From contig NZ_NWTG01000003.1 of NCBI RefSeq assembly GCF_002532045.1, forward strand, positions 1-64,000: 64,000 nucleotides of DNA, written 5' to 3'. Shown piece after piece: positions 1-12,364 of this stretch. The first letter of the stretch is position 1; every line of letters begins with the position of its first letter. The DNA is from Bradyrhizobium sp. C9. Its GTDB lineage: Bacteria > Pseudomonadota > Alphaproteobacteria > Rhizobiales > Xanthobacteraceae. The notes under the pieces are model-generated. The model made no database searches and was not told the DNA's origin. It saw nothing but the letters and a program-made list of their open reading frames with translations. Both the position numbers and the translations under genes were made by a program.

Positions 1-3000
1 TCGCGCAACTCGGACGGCGGTGGCGCATTCAGATCAACAAATGGCTCAAGCCTGCCCTTAGCATTTGACGCGGGCCAGGATGGTGATCCTGGTTCTTGCA
101 GCTTTTCACTCAACCAAACCCAAGCTCCAGCGCTTAGGCTGGCCGGCGTTGAGGGAAGATCCTGCGAAGAGCCGGAAAACCGATCGCCCTGCACGGCCGG
201 CGAGCTCGGCTGCTCAGGGCCTGGCAGCCCCAGCTCTCGGTTCGCCTCGATGAGTGTCAAATAGCTGCGAAGATGCGACAAATCGGAACCGTGTACTCTG
301 CCTCCAGTCCGTTGGAATGCTACCACGTCATTGTCGAGGGATACCTGCTCCCTGCTGGAGCCGTTTAGCCGCCCGATGATGCTCCCTTTGCCATTCCCTC
401 TCAGCCACGCACTCAGCGCACGAAGACGCCTCGCCCGCTGTTGCGCAGACTGCCTCAGCTTCGCAGTCGGAGTTTTAAGATCTTCCAGAGCTTGGCTCAG
501 CGCGCCCTCGATGAGGGGCGCATCTTCTGGATGAGGAACTAGGCGACGGGGGGCACCGAGGACGCGGGGTTCGGGTGCGTCCACGTCTTCACCCCCACGC
601 AGCAGCCGCCGGAGATGATCCAGAGCCGATCTAATGCGGTTCTGGGGGTCACGGCCCAAGCTCCTGTACTTCGCTAATTCCTCATCGAGCGATGAACCGT
701 CTCGCAGCCGAGAAGCTACAGGGCCCCTATGACTTGCGTTGACCCAGCGGACAAAAGTCCCAAGCCCGGAAACACTGTTGTTGATGGCCCCTGGGGTGAG
801 CTTGCGCCCCTCGGCGTCTACACGAAACCTCGCCAAGAGCTCCGCGTCTTCGGCCGGAAGCTGCTCGCCGATCAGTTCGTCCGGCGACGAGACCGGAGCT
901 TGCCTCTGCGATGGTGACGTCGCTAGTTGATGGGATGAAGTCTGCATCAGCTGCCGCTCAACCGCGTCGCCCTGCGGAGGCGGCGAGGAGCCGGGTCCGT
1001 CCATCGTCTCCAAAAGCAGATCCTGCTGGTTCGCAGGCAGAGTCTCCGGCCAGCTGACAGCTTCGTTCGACCCGCTGTGCTGCGCAGTCGCGGTGAGGGT
1101 CGGCTTCGTCTCGGCGCGAACCGCGTCTTCGAGATCAGGAAGGAGGCGAATATGGCGCAGGAGTTCGATCGCTCGAGCACCCGCCGGCGACCTCAGGAGA
1201 TGAGCCAGTGCGGCTCCGGCTTTTCTGCGGCCATGGGGGTCCGCCTCCTTATACCGACTGACATCTTCATCCAGCGAGTCGTGGCCAAGCCGGGCAGCAA
1301 TGCCGGGCTTATCGTTTTCACGGAGGTAATCACTGAAATCGATAAGAAGAGTTGCATAGCTCCTGGCGGTGTTGGCGGTGCTTGGGAGTGCTTCTTCCTT
1401 GTACCTTTTGATGAGATCCGCATCCTGGGGATAGGGATTCCGCTCTACCCGGCTTGCAAACGGCGTGATGCCGCCCGGCGATTGGGAGGCTCGAAGATGA
1501 TCCAGTGGGGTAGCGATGGCCTGCTCCTCCTTCTCGGCGAACTCCTGGGCATCCTTGTCCAGCGACTTGTCGTAAAGCCGGGAAGCAATGCCCAGCTTGT
1601 CGTTCTTCACGAGCCAATGCCCCAGGCTGAGGAGACCACGTAGATTGCGACCGACCGTGCTCTCGGAGGCCCCGGCTTTGATGAGTGCCGGCCTCAGCCC
1701 CTCAATAAGAGAGGCATCTTCGCAATAAACAGGATCCAGGCTGCTACCTGCGAAAACCAATTTTGCATGGCCGGGCGGTAGCGCCGAGGCATTCAGCATC
1801 GTTCCACCGCCTTGACCGTGCGGAGGCGGCGGAGATGGGTGCCCACTCGACCGCATGATGGGAATCTGCTCGCCTGGCATGAGGATGGTGCGGTAACGTT
1901 CATCTGTCAGCTCGTCGTCCTGGTGGCGCCAGTTCACGGGATCAGGGGACTCTGTAGGATTCAATGCCGAGCCATGCCGCGGTGGCTGAAGACACGACGA
2001 TGCAGCGGCTTCGTCGACCGTCCCAAAGAATAAATCTCGATCATCCCCCTCAGCGAGTGCCGCTGGCCAACTGAAGGCGGGCTGCGACCCGCCCTGCTTA
2101 GCCGCGGCTTCAATGCTCCCTGCCCGGGCAGTGATTGACGCGACTCCGCCCGGCGACTGAGAGGCGCGGAGACGATCTAGTGCCGTAAGAACGAGGTGCC
2201 TGCGACTTTGATCGAAGATCGCAGCGTCGCTGTTGAGCGATTCGTCGTTAAGCCGAGCAGCCACTCCCGGCTCGTTTTTTGCAAAGAGCCACTGGCTGAA
2301 TCTGCGAAGAGGACGAACATAATTCGTCTTAACGGTGATCTCCTCATACCCAGCCTTAACGAGTGCTTCTTGAAGTCCGGAAATCAAGGGCGCGTCTTCG
2401 GGATGAAAAGGCGGACCGTTGAGTTTTCTCGCTCCATTACGCAGATGATCAAGTGCCGCGCCGATACTTTTGTTACCCCCAGCGTCCTTGTAGCGCTTGA
2501 TCTCTTCATTGAGCGGTTCGTCCTCGTTCCATTTCTCGTCCTGAAGCCGAGCAGCAATGCCAGGCTTGTTGTTTGCACGAAGGTAGTGGCTGAAATCCGT
2601 GAGAATGGATGCATAGGTTTTGGCGGTACTTGAAGTTCCGGCAGCCACTGCTTGCTGTCTGTATTCTTTGATGAGAAGTCCATCCCTGGGATAAGGAGTG
2701 AGGTCAGGGCGGCCTGCGATCGGTACGACTCCCCCCGTCAATTGAGAGGTCCGCAGATGAGCTAGTGCCCAACGGACGTTCGCCGTCCCACCTTTGGTTA
2801 TGAACTCCTCGACATCCTTGTCCATCGACTCGTCATGAAGCCGATCAGCAATGCCCGGCTTGTCCTTTGCAAAGAGCCAGCGGCTCAGGCTGAGCAGATA
2901 ACCGACGTAGCTCGTGGCGGTGCTCCCGGCGGCTCCCAGTAGCGCCTGCTTAAGGCTGGAAATAAGGCGCGCATCCTTAGCATAAAGCGGCTCCTTGCTG

Positions 3001-3248
3001 CGACCTACCAAGACCCAATTTGACTGAACGGCGCCCAGCACCGCCTCATCCTTTCCGGCATTCGCCTCAGATCGCGATGCCTCCGCTTGATGGGCGCGGA
3101 CCTGCATGAGCACGGGAGCAGACGGGACAGCGATCTCGCTCAGCTGCTGCTCAAAGGCCGCCGCATCTGTGGACGGAGCCGGTGAGCTCTCTTGCGGGCC
3201 CGCGGTGCCCGATTGTTGACGCACCCAGTTGGTGGATTCGAACTTCAT
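1..3248 (-). CDS. Giant repeat-type candidate type III effector (partial, runs off left edge)
   Basis: About 1,080 residues are visible from an ATG at 3248 with no stop down to base 1, so the C-terminus lies outside the window. The N-terminus is Ser/Pro/Gln-rich and carries an FEQQL motif near residue 35 that recurs in other effectors here. From about residue 88 to 1000 I count seven tandem units of 85-95 residues. Each has an EDAxLI opening, a WL or YL pair, a (P)GIAxRLxD segment, an SLDxD segment and an ALxHLR ending. A Pro-rich tail holds an LPSTPASLSAGAWVW segment also found in the 59470 protein. A good tts box lies about 200 bp upstream. No enzyme domain is visible in the part seen; the missing C-terminus might hold one. 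Secretion is inferred from promoter and family resemblance. Confidence 0.8.
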   Translation of the reverse strand, partial: MKFESTNWVRQQSGTAGPQESSPAPSTDAAAFEQQLSEIAVPSAPVLMQVRAHQAEASRSEANAGKDEAVLGAVQSNWVLVGRSKEPLYAKDARLISSLKQALLGAAGSTATSYVGYLLSLSRWLFAKDKPGIADRLHDESMDKDVEEFITKGGTANVRWALAHLRTSQLTGGVVPIAGRPDLTPYPRDGLLIKEYRQQAVAAGTSSTAKTYASILTDFSHYLRANNKPGIAARLQDEKWNEDEPLNEEIKRYKDAGGNKSIGAALDHLRNGARKLNGPPFHPEDAPLISGLQEALVKAGYEEITVKTNYVRPLRRFSQWLFAKNEPGVAARLNDESLNSDAAIFDQSRRHLVLTALDRLRASQSPGGVASITARAGSIEAAAKQGGSQPAFSWPAALAEGDDRDLFFGTVDEAAASSCLQPPRHGSALNPTESPDPVNWRHQDDELTDERYRTILMPGEQIPIMRSSGHPSPPPPHGQGGGTMLNASALPPGHAKLVFAGSSLDPVYCEDASLIEGLRPALIKAGASESTVGRNLRGLLSLGHWLVKNDKLGIASRLYDKSLDKDAQEFAEKEEQAIATPLDHLRASQSPGGITPFASRVERNPYPQDADLIKRYKEEALPSTANTARSYATLLIDFSDYLRENDKPGIAARLGHDSLDEDVSRYKEADPHGRRKAGAALAHLLRSPAGARAIELLRHIRLLPDLEDAVRAETKPTLTATAQHSGSNEAVSWPETLPANQQDLLLETMDGPGSSPPPQGDAVERQLMQTSSHQLATSPSQRQAPVSSPDELIGEQLPAEDAELLARFRVDAEGRKLTPGAINNSVSGLGTFVRWVNASHRGPVASRLRDGSSLDEELAKYRSLGRDPQNRIRSALDHLRRLLRGGEDVDAPEPRVLGAPRRLVPHPEDAPLIEGALSQALEDLKTPTAKLRQSAQQRARRLRALSAWLRGNGKGSIIGRLNGSSREQVSLDNDVVAFQRTGGRVHGSDLSHLRSYLTLIEANRELGLPGPEQPSSPAVQGDRFSGSSQDLPSTPASLSAGAWVWLSEKLQEPGSPSWPASNAKGRLEPFVDLNAPPPSELR

Positions 3249-3445
3249 TCGTTCTCACTTTCGGACTATAGGCCAATTTGAAGCCTGAGGTCGGTTGTGA
3301 TTTGCCACGGAATCGACTCGGCAGCATCGAACCCAGCAGAAAACTATCGTGAACGTCCCAAAAATGGCGCGTCGAAGCACCCCGACCGCGCGCTTCAGTC
3401 TTCTTGCAGCGATCGCCAGCTATGATCGCCTCTGGAAACCCTGCT

Positions 3446-3474
3446 CTATGTGCGATATCTGTCGAGAACCTGAC
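3446..3474 (-). promoter_or_regulatory. tts box for the giant repeat effector
   Basis: The minus strand reads GTCAGGTTCTCGACAGATAT, close to the TtsI-binding consensus GTCAGnTTnTCGAAAGCT. It points toward the start codon at 3248. Confidence 0.75.
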
Positions 3475-3640
3475 GTGGAGCCGCCGATTTCCTGCAGCGG
3501 ACACGCAGGCTGCCCCCATGGCCGGAAATGATAAGGAACCTCCCGAAGAACGGTTCTATGGGCGTTCTTGAGCCTTGTTGTATGATCGCGCCCCGTGGCG
3601 TGGTGTAGCTGAGTGCGGGTCACCACGTTCGCCGGCATGG
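3475..3640. other. Intergenic, no gene seen
   Basis: Short stretch between the tts box and the transposase remnant. I see no convincing coding frame. Confidence 0.5.
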
Positions 3641-4115
3641 GCCGGATCGGTCAGCTGGCGATAGCCGGAAGGCTGACGGCGCCCAACGGGGTGCGATGGT
3701 TTCCAGTGTCATGTAGCGTCCACGCTCGACGCCCCACCCGTCATTCTGCTCAAGCAGGATCGCGCCGACCAGACGGGCGATGGCCTCCTCATTGAGAAAG
3801 ATGCCGACCACTTCGGTCCACCGCTTGATCTCGCCGTTGACGCGTTCGAGCGGATTGGTCGAGTGCAGCTTGACCCGGTGTGCGGCCGGGAAGCTGATAT
3901 AGGCGAGCACGTCGGTCTCGGCCTCATCTAGGAAGCTGGCGAGCTTGGGCAATTTGGGCCGCAGTTGGTCGGCGCCCCTTCGCCATTGGGCACGCGCTGC
4001 TTCAGCGTCGTCCCGGGCAAACGCGGCGGCGATGAAGGCGGAAACGATGCGCCGGCCGCTCTTGCCGGCGTGCGCCGGGGCGTTGCGCATGAAGTGCACG
4101 CGGGGTCGTTGAAGA
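3640..4115 (-). pseudogene. IS256-family (Mutator-type) transposase, C-terminal remnant
   Basis: The minus-strand frame contains a segment RVHFMRN..AHAGKSGRR, then FLDEAETDVLAYISFP, STNPLERVNGEIKRW and GAILLEQNDGW, in the order found at the C-terminus of IS256-family transposases. The N-terminal half, including the first two acidic catalytic residues, is missing, and the frame breaks at about 4110 just before RVHFMRN. No terminal inverted repeats were recognised. This is an inactive insertion-sequence relic, typical of symbiosis islands, and it lies downstream of the gibberellin operon. Confidence 0.75.
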
Positions 4116-4678
4116 AATGGTTCACGGATCCGCTCGATGCAGCAAAGCAACTCGTCGATTCCACGGCTGTAACCTGACCGATCTCGGTCCAGCGAAAACC
4201 TACGATCCGGGGCCTCCGAACCGGACGAACAGATAGCCGATTCCGCCCAGCACGGCGAAGCCTATGAGGAGCCAGAAGAGCCCGCGCAATACAGTAGGAA
4301 GCCCCGACCACCCTGTGTGTAAAGTGCTCACGATGCCTCTTGACGTAGTAGGCAGCCAGGATCGGCATCGCCCCGATGCTGCTGCTGATGATGGCTGTCG
4401 GCCTATCGTCAACGCGTATTGCGGCATCCAACCACAGCGCGCACAAGAACGTAAGCGGAGTTCTGCTGCTGCTGAAGCCGCATCTTTGGGATTTCGCGAT
4501 GAGCGATGCAGCCCCTTTCATCGGCAATCCGTAGGCCGACTATCCGCTTCCCCTCTACCACAGCATATTACACGGTGGACAGCGAGGGCATCCGTCGCAT
4601 CGGGCGACGGTGTTGCGTCGGATCGGACCGACGGCAGCGCGCGCACGCCGCCACCTCCCGCGTTCAAGCTGGCGCACG
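4116..4678. other. Unassigned region between transposase relic and ks
   Basis: Short broken frames only. A minus-strand frame ending at 4200 contains one hydrophobic stretch (LFWLLIGFAVLGGIGYLFV) that could be a membrane-protein remnant, but nothing identifies it. Confidence 0.4.
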
Positions 4679-7109
<2,431 letters not shown>

Positions 7110-7371
7110 TCACGTGGGATGTTCCTTCTGCAAACGATTGACGGGAACGAGGATCGGGCAGACGCCGCGCACGTCGCCGCAGGCCCGTCGCGGCCCGGCG
7201 CCTGTGCGGCGCCGGACGGCCGCACAGGCTTGCGCGCAGCGCGCCACGTGCGCCGCAGTAATGCTGGGCAACCGCTGCGATCAGCGGCGCGGACTTGGGA
7301 CACGGCAGCATGCACCGCTGCCGCCGGCCGATCGCAACGCCACAGGGGCGACGCCATGCGGACGGGCGCGC
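7110..7371. other. Spacer between ggps and cps
   Basis: 262 bp of GC-rich sequence within the operon. I see no gene or clear site in it, though it is long for an operon in which most genes overlap. Confidence 0.4.
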
Positions 7372-8379
7372 TCATGCGGACGGCGCGTGCTTGAACAGAT
7401 ACGCGTTGGCCCGCTGTAGGATTTGCGCCAACCGGTCCGTACGCGGCCCCAGCGGCGCGATAGCCTCCCCGGCATCGCGCAACAGATCCAGCGCGAACTG
7501 GCGTGCTGCCTGCAGTCCCATGATCGACGCGCAGGTCGGCTTCTGGGCCGCCACGTCCTTGCCGGGGGTCTTGCCCAGCGCCGCGGTATCCGCTGTGACG
7601 TCGAGAATGTCGTCGATCACCTGCAGCGCCAGGCCGAAACAGGCGCCGTAGTGATCGAGCGCACAGTACAGCGCAGCGTGCGCGGCATCATCCGCCACTG
7701 CGCATAGCGCGCCCATGCGAACGGACGCGCGCACTAGCGCTCCGCTCTTCATCCGGTGCATCGCCACGATCCTGTCCAGCTCGACGTGCTTTCCAACCAG
7801 CGACAGATCCATGGCCTGCCCGCCTGCGGCCCCCTCGGCGGATACCGCCTGCGCCAGTTCACGCACGAGCGCGATACGGTTGTCGGGCGGCGCATCCAGG
7901 CGCGCCAGGGTCAGGAAGGCGTGCGCCTGCAGCGCATCGCCGACCAGGATCGCAGTAGCTTCGCCGAACTTGACGTGCACGGTCGGAAGGCCGCGGCGAA
8001 GCACGTCGTCGTCCATCGCGGGTAGATCGTCGTGAACCAGGGTACAGGCGTGCATCATCTCGATGGCGGCGGCGACGACGTCGAGCATGTGTGCCGGTGT
8101 GTCGGCCAGTGCGCCGGCAGCCAGACAGAGCAAGGCGCGGGTACGCTTCCCGCCATGCAAGGTGGCGTAGCGCATCGCCGCCATCAGCTCGGTCTCATCG
8201 TCATGTTCGGCGCAGAGAAGACGCGCCAGCTCCAGTTCGACCCGCTTTGCGCCGTCCTGCATCCAGATCTCGGGGAGCAGCGCGCCGGATGCGCCGCGCG
8301 CCGGCGTGCGCGATCCGCCGGGCGCGGAATCATCAGTTCTGTCGTCCTGCGGCGTGGAACTGGTCTGCATGTTGTTCAT
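7372..8379 (-). CDS. ggps: Geranylgeranyl diphosphate synthase
   Basis: Short-chain isoprenyl diphosphate synthase of 335 residues supplying geranylgeranyl diphosphate to the cyclase next to it. The first aspartate-rich motif DDLPAMDDD and the second motif DDILD are present, along with GGKRTRALL, the usual substrate-binding segment. The start is probably ATG 8379 (MNNMQTSS), with a second ATG at 8370. The first 35 residues or so are Ser/Pro/Gly-rich and not part of the catalytic fold. It sits between cyp117 and cps, as in other rhizobial gibberellin operons. Confidence 0.9.
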   Translation of the reverse strand: MNNMQTSSTPQDDRTDDSAPGGSRTPARGASGALLPEIWMQDGAKRVELELARLLCAEHDDETELMAAMRYATLHGGKRTRALLCLAAGALADTPAHMLDVVAAAIEMMHACTLVHDDLPAMDDDVLRRGLPTVHVKFGEATAILVGDALQAHAFLTLARLDAPPDNRIALVRELAQAVSAEGAAGGQAMDLSLVGKHVELDRIVAMHRMKSGALVRASVRMGALCAVADDAAHAALYCALDHYGACFGLALQVIDDILDVTADTAALGKTPGKDVAAQKPTCASIMGLQAARQFALDLLRDAGEAIAPLGPRTDRLAQILQRANAYLFKHAPSA

Positions 8380-8522
8380 GTTCTTGTCCCTGACAGGACA
8401 CCGCCACGGCGAGCGGCGCGCCGCCAGGGTGTTGTCGGCCTCGCACCGGGCGCGCGCGCCGAGTGCAGCAATGCCGCGCGGCGCCGGCGCCGCTGTCTCG
8501 CCACAGGGCATGCGATGCCAGC

Positions 8523-9866
8523 TCATGAGAATCCGATGCGGATTTTCATGGACGGATGTGCGGTCGGGTAATAGCGCCGGCCTTTTTCGACGCCGCTCAG
8601 CAACCGCGGCCGCACCCCGGCCTCGTGCATGGTCAGCGCCAAGGCGATACAGAACTGCACCAGTTCCAGCCACGCCAGGTGGTAGCCCATGCAGACGTGT
8701 GGGCCGGTACCGAACTGCAGCATATCCACCGGCCGGATCGGCTCGGTGCGTTGCAGCCACCGCGCCAGCCGAAACTGATCAGGCGCCTCGTGCAGCAGCG
8801 TCGAGGTCGAGAAATGCAGCAGTGGGATGCACAGATCGGTGCCCGCGGGAATGCGCCGTTGGCCGAGTCGCAATTCACGCAGTGCGCGACGCACTAGGAG
8901 CGGCGTCGCCGGATACACGCGCAGCGTCTCGCGGAACAGCGCCTCGGCGACCGGACACTGCGCCAGGTCCGCGTGCCGGGTCGGCACCCTGCCCACGCGT
9001 TGCGCCTCCTCGACCAGGGCGTCCCACAGCCCAGGCTGCCGCGCCAGCTCGATCACCATCCAGGCCATCGTCGAGGCGGTGGTGTCGTGACCACCAAGCA
9101 GCAGCAAGCGGATATTGGCGACCAGGACGTCATCGGAAAGCGCATCGTCGCTGCGATCGAAGGCGCTCACCATGTCGTTGATCAACCCGGTGCGCGAGGC
9201 ATGTTCGCGCGCGGCGCGGACGAACTCGCGCAACCGCGCATCGATCCAGTCACGGGCGGCGCGGCCGCGCCGCAAGGGCAGTCCGGGCAGGTCGACCGGG
9301 GGCGCGACGATCAACTGCAGCAGTTGCCGGTACTTGCGACGCCATCCCGGCAGGTCCTGCGCGGGGATTCCCATGAGACTGAAGATCAGCTTAAGCATCA
9401 GATCGCCGGTTTCGCGCAAGATGGTTACGTCGCCGCGGTCGCGCCACCTCTGCACGCGCGCCCGGATGACGGGCGCGAATAGCTCGCCGATGCCGGCCTG
9501 GGTCAGCCCCTTGGGCAGAAGCGCCGCCTGGATCGCATCGCGCGCCTGCCGGTGCGCGATGCCGTCCTGGGTGACCAACGTTCCGCCAAACAATTCGGGC
9601 GCGATGTCTTCGATCAGCGCCGAGGATACGTCCTTGTGCCGGAGCAGTGCGAGAGCATCCGGATCCAGACTGGTCATCAGGTGTCCGGCAGGGCCGAAAT
9701 CGAGCCAGAAGTGGTTGCCCAGCGTCCGTTCCGCGCGCCGCAGCAGGCGCGGCAGGTCGCAGACGACGGCGGGAAGATGACCGACCAAGGGGAAAGCGCC
9801 GGGCACGACCGGGATGTCGTGCCGTAGCCGATGCCGACGGTTCAGCGGGTTGAGCATCATGTCCAT
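8523..9866 (-). CDS. cyp117: Cytochrome P450 CYP117, ent-kaurene oxidase
   Basis: P450 of 447 residues. The heme-binding loop QFGTGPHVCMG, the ExxR pair in FRETLRVYP, and the I-helix oxygen-activation segment LLLGGHDTTAS are all present. In characterised rhizobial operons this position encodes the enzyme that oxidises ent-kaurene to ent-kaurenoic acid. The start ATG at 9866 shares a base with the stop of the SDR gene (TGATG), so the two are probably coupled. The gene looks intact. The reaction is taken from known family work, not from this sequence. Confidence 0.9.
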   Translation of the reverse strand: MDMMLNPLNRRHRLRHDIPVVPGAFPLVGHLPAVVCDLPRLLRRAERTLGNHFWLDFGPAGHLMTSLDPDALALLRHKDVSSALIEDIAPELFGGTLVTQDGIAHRQARDAIQAALLPKGLTQAGIGELFAPVIRARVQRWRDRGDVTILRETGDLMLKLIFSLMGIPAQDLPGWRRKYRQLLQLIVAPPVDLPGLPLRRGRAARDWIDARLREFVRAAREHASRTGLINDMVSAFDRSDDALSDDVLVANIRLLLLGGHDTTASTMAWMVIELARQPGLWDALVEEAQRVGRVPTRHADLAQCPVAEALFRETLRVYPATPLLVRRALRELRLGQRRIPAGTDLCIPLLHFSTSTLLHEAPDQFRLARWLQRTEPIRPVDMLQFGTGPHVCMGYHLAWLELVQFCIALALTMHEAGVRPRLLSGVEKGRRYYPTAHPSMKIRIGFS

Positions 9867-10687
9867 CAGCAGCGCGGCGACGCGTCCGCTTCGGCGGTCT
9901 CGCCGGAAGGCCGCGCGGCGCGGCTGTTGCCACCGTCGGCGTACGTCGGCACATGCGCCAGCATGCCGCCGTCGATGCACACGACTTGTCCGGTGATGAA
10001 CGCAGCATCGTCGGAGAGCAGGAACGCCACCAACGCAGCCACATCGTGGGGGCGGCCGACGCGCGGCAGGAGCTGGTGCCGCCGCAGATGCCGTTGCGTG
10101 CACTCGTCCAGCTTGGCGAGGAGACGATCGGTCATGATGAGACCCGGTGCAACCGCGTTGCAGCGGATCTGCGCATGACCGTACTGGGTGGCGAGCGAGG
10201 CGGACAGCATGTTCATCGCCGCCTTCGACGCGGCGTAGGACGTCTGCGCGGTGTCACCGCTGAGCCCCTGACACGACGACGTGTTGACGATCGCGCCACC
10301 ACCGCGGCCGATCATCCGTGGGATGGGCTGCCGGCAGCAGAGCAACGTGCCGCGCAGATTGGTCGCCATTGTCTGATTCCAGACCGCCGGGTCAAGGTCG
10401 AGGATCCCGCGGTCGCGCGGAGTCAGATGCACCAGCAGGTCGACCCCACCGAAGCGGCACTCCGCCGTTTCGAACAGCGCTGCCACCGCGTGTGCATCGG
10501 CGATGTCTGTGGCCGAGGCCAGCGCGCGGTCCGCTTCGGATGCAATTTGCGCAGTGCAGGCGATGGCCGCCGAGCCATCAATGTCGGCGACCACCACTCT
10601 GCCTCCCTCGCGCGCGATAGCGAGGGCGCATGCCTTGCCGATGCCTGCGCCGGTCACCACGGCCACCTTGTCTGCAAACCGTCCCAT
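9866..10687 (-). CDS. Short-chain dehydrogenase of the gibberellin operon, with damaged cofactor motifs
   Basis: 273-residue SDR-fold protein; the intact family member oxidises GA12-aldehyde to GA12. The start ATG at 10687 has a strong ribosome site (AGGAGGACACG). The catalytic YxxxK is present (Y151, K155), with serines near 137. Two core motifs are altered. The Rossmann glycine motif reads TGAGIGKA at residues 12-19, two residues short of TGxxxGIG. The NNAG-type motif that should follow DLLV near residue 86 is absent: the text goes straight from DLLV to HLTP. Both look like in-frame deletions (6 and about 18 bp) compared with the homologue as I remember it. The protein is probably poor or inactive as an NAD(P)-dependent enzyme. 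Confidence 0.85.
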   Translation of the reverse strand: MGRFADKVAVVTGAGIGKACALAIAREGGRVVVADIDGSAAIACTAQIASEADRALASATDIADAHAVAALFETAECRFGGVDLLVHLTPRDRGILDLDPAVWNQTMATNLRGTLLCCRQPIPRMIGRGGGAIVNTSSCQGLSGDTAQTSYAASKAAMNMLSASLATQYGHAQIRCNAVAPGLIMTDRLLAKLDECTQRHLRRHQLLPRVGRPHDVAALVAFLLSDDAAFITGQVVCIDGGMLAHVPTYADGGNSRAARPSGETAEADASPRC

Positions 10688-10983
10688 CGTGTCCTCCTGG
10701 ATGGCATTGGTCTCTCGCGGCATGGCGCTCGGCCCTCCGCTGGAGAAGGCGCAGGGTCGGCGCCGGCGCGCTCGCCATCGCCAGCGTCGCTTTCGATGAC
10801 CCGAATGGCGGCGACCGGGCACTGGCTCGCCGCGAGCCTCACGGCGGCGTGCAGCGCCTGCGGGACCGTCGCCACGCACACTTCGGCCACGCCGTCCGGT
10901 TCGCGCTGGCGAAAGGTGCCCGGCAGCGTCAGCACGCACTGCCCGCTGGTTCCGCACAGGTCCTGGTCGACCACGACGCGCAT
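10654..10983 (-). CDS. Ferredoxin of the gibberellin operon
   Basis: Small ferredoxin of 109 residues that passes electrons to the operon P450s, chiefly CYP114. The iron-sulfur ligands appear as C10, C16 and a later CP pair (SQCPV) near residue 54, typical of a single-cluster P450 ferredoxin. The start ATG at 10983 follows the cyp114 stop by one base, with a GGGGGAG ribosome site inside the cyp114 end. The last 35 residues or so lie beyond the ferredoxin fold, and the gene end overlaps the SDR start by 34 bp. It appears functional. Confidence 0.88.
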   Translation of the reverse strand: MRVVVDQDLCGTSGQCVLTLPGTFRQREPDGVAEVCVATVPQALHAAVRLAASQCPVAAIRVIESDAGDGERAGADPAPSPAEGRAPCRERPMPSRRTRWDGLQTRWPW

Positions 10984-10984
10984 C

Positions 10985-12274
10985 TCAGCTCCCCCGCGCA
11001 TGCAGCCGCACCGGCAGCGCGCGGAACGTCCGAAGGAACGCGGAGGGCTCCCGGGTCGGCTGCTCGGCCAAGACCAGCGTGGGGAAGCGCGCCTGGATTC
11101 GCGGCAGGCTCTCGGCTAACTGCACCCGGACCAGTTGCGCACCGAGGCAGAAGTGAATGCCGTGGCCGAAGCTCAGCATGATCTTCCCGTCGGTCGACAT
11201 GCCAGGACTGGTACCGTAGAATCGCGCGGGATCGAAGCGGTCGGGATCGGCGAAGGCGTCGGGGTCGCGATTGCCGGCCGCGATCAGCATGCGCACGTCC
11301 GCGCTCTTCGGGATCACCATGCCGCCCAGTTCGATGTCGCGCTGGGCGATACGCGGAATGGAGCTGAACATGACGGGCGCGTCGCAGCGCAGGACTTCTT
11401 CGACGAATGCCTTCACCCCCACGGCGTCTTTGTGTAGCCAGTGCCGCTGTTCGGGATACGCCAGCATCGCCAGGACTGCATGGTCGATGGTCGCAGCAGT
11501 GGTGGCGAAGCTGCCCAGCAGCATGCCCCACAGCATGCTGATCAACTCCGCATTCGACAGCATGTCGGCATCATCGTCATGTGCGCCGACCAGCATCGAC
11601 ACGATGTCGTGGCGCGGGTCGGTGCGCTTACGCTGTATGAGGCAGCCGAAGTAGGTCTGCACCCTGGCGCTGGCCGCGTCCGCCGCGGTGAGCTGGGGAT
11701 CGCTGGCATGCGGGCGCAGGCCTTCCAGAATGGCGCCGATGTCGGCGGCGAGCCCGAACATGTCGTCATGGGGCATGCCAAACAGTTCGGCGAAGACCAG
11801 CATGGGCAACGCCAGCGCGAATTCCCGATGCAGGTCCACCGCCTCCCCGCGCTCCAGCGCGGGCGCCATGCCGTCCAGGCGCGCGGCGACGATGCGCGCG
11901 ATGCCTGGCCGCAGGTTGTCGATCTGGCCCATGGTGAAATCGCGCGAGATCAGCCGGCGCAGACGCGTATGCGTCGGTGGGTCCTTCATCGCCAGCGAGG
12001 ACGCCAGCAGATTGAGCGACAGGCTGGTCGCCGCACGCGGGAAATAGCGCGCCAGTTCGTCCGGCGCCGGAGCCCGAAACGCATCGCCCGTGGCCTTGAG
12101 CGCCCAATAGATGTCGGCGTGGCGGCTCAACAGAAAGAGGCCCGATGCCGCGCGATGCACCGGATCGTGCTCGCGCAACCAGCGCATGAACGGATACGGG
12201 TCGTGCATGCACGCTGGCGACGCTAGTTCAGCGAATGCGTCCCCGCATGTTGCCGTGGTTTCTTGCACGTCCAT
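10985..12274 (-). CDS. cyp114: Cytochrome P450 CYP114
   Basis: P450 of 429 residues. The heme loop [11 protein letters not shown], the ExxR pair in [10 protein letters not shown] and the I-helix segment [10 protein letters not shown] are present. In characterised rhizobia CYP114, with the adjacent ferredoxin, carries out oxidation and ring contraction of ent-kaurenoic acid to GA12-aldehyde. It was assigned as CYP114 and not CYP112 by its MDVQETTA start and its place directly before the ferredoxin. The start is ATG 12274. Only a remnant of cyp112 lies upstream. Confidence 0.9.
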   Translation of the reverse strand: MDVQETTATCGDAFAELASPACMHDPYPFMRWLREHDPVHRAASGLFLLSRHADIYWALKATGDAFRAPAPDELARYFPRAATSLSLNLLASSLAMKDPPTHTRLRRLISRDFTMGQIDNLRPGIARIVAARLDGMAPALERGEAVDLHREFALALPMLVFAELFGMPHDDMFGLAADIGAILEGLRPHASDPQLTAADAASARVQTYFGCLIQRKRTDPRHDIVSMLVGAHDDDADMLSNAELISMLWGMLLGSFATTAATIDHAVLAMLAYPEQRHWLHKDAVGVKAFVEEVLRCDAPVMFSSIPRIAQRDIELGGMVIPKSADVRMLIAAGNRDPDAFADPDRFDPARFYGTSPGMSTDGKIMLSFGHGIHFCLGAQLVRVQLAESLPRIQARFPTLVLAEQPTREPSAFLRTFRALPVRLHARGS

Positions 12275-12364
12275 CCTGGTTACCTGTTGGCTGGCTGATC
12301 GGCGCGCGCCATGCGCGCCGGCAAATTGCGGAGAAGATCGCGATTTCCGGGGGCGTCCACCACA

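Noticed and set aside
10985..12274. Assignment of this P450 as CYP112
   Set aside because: Its start and its place directly before the ferredoxin fit CYP114, and the CYP112 end is recognisable separately upstream.
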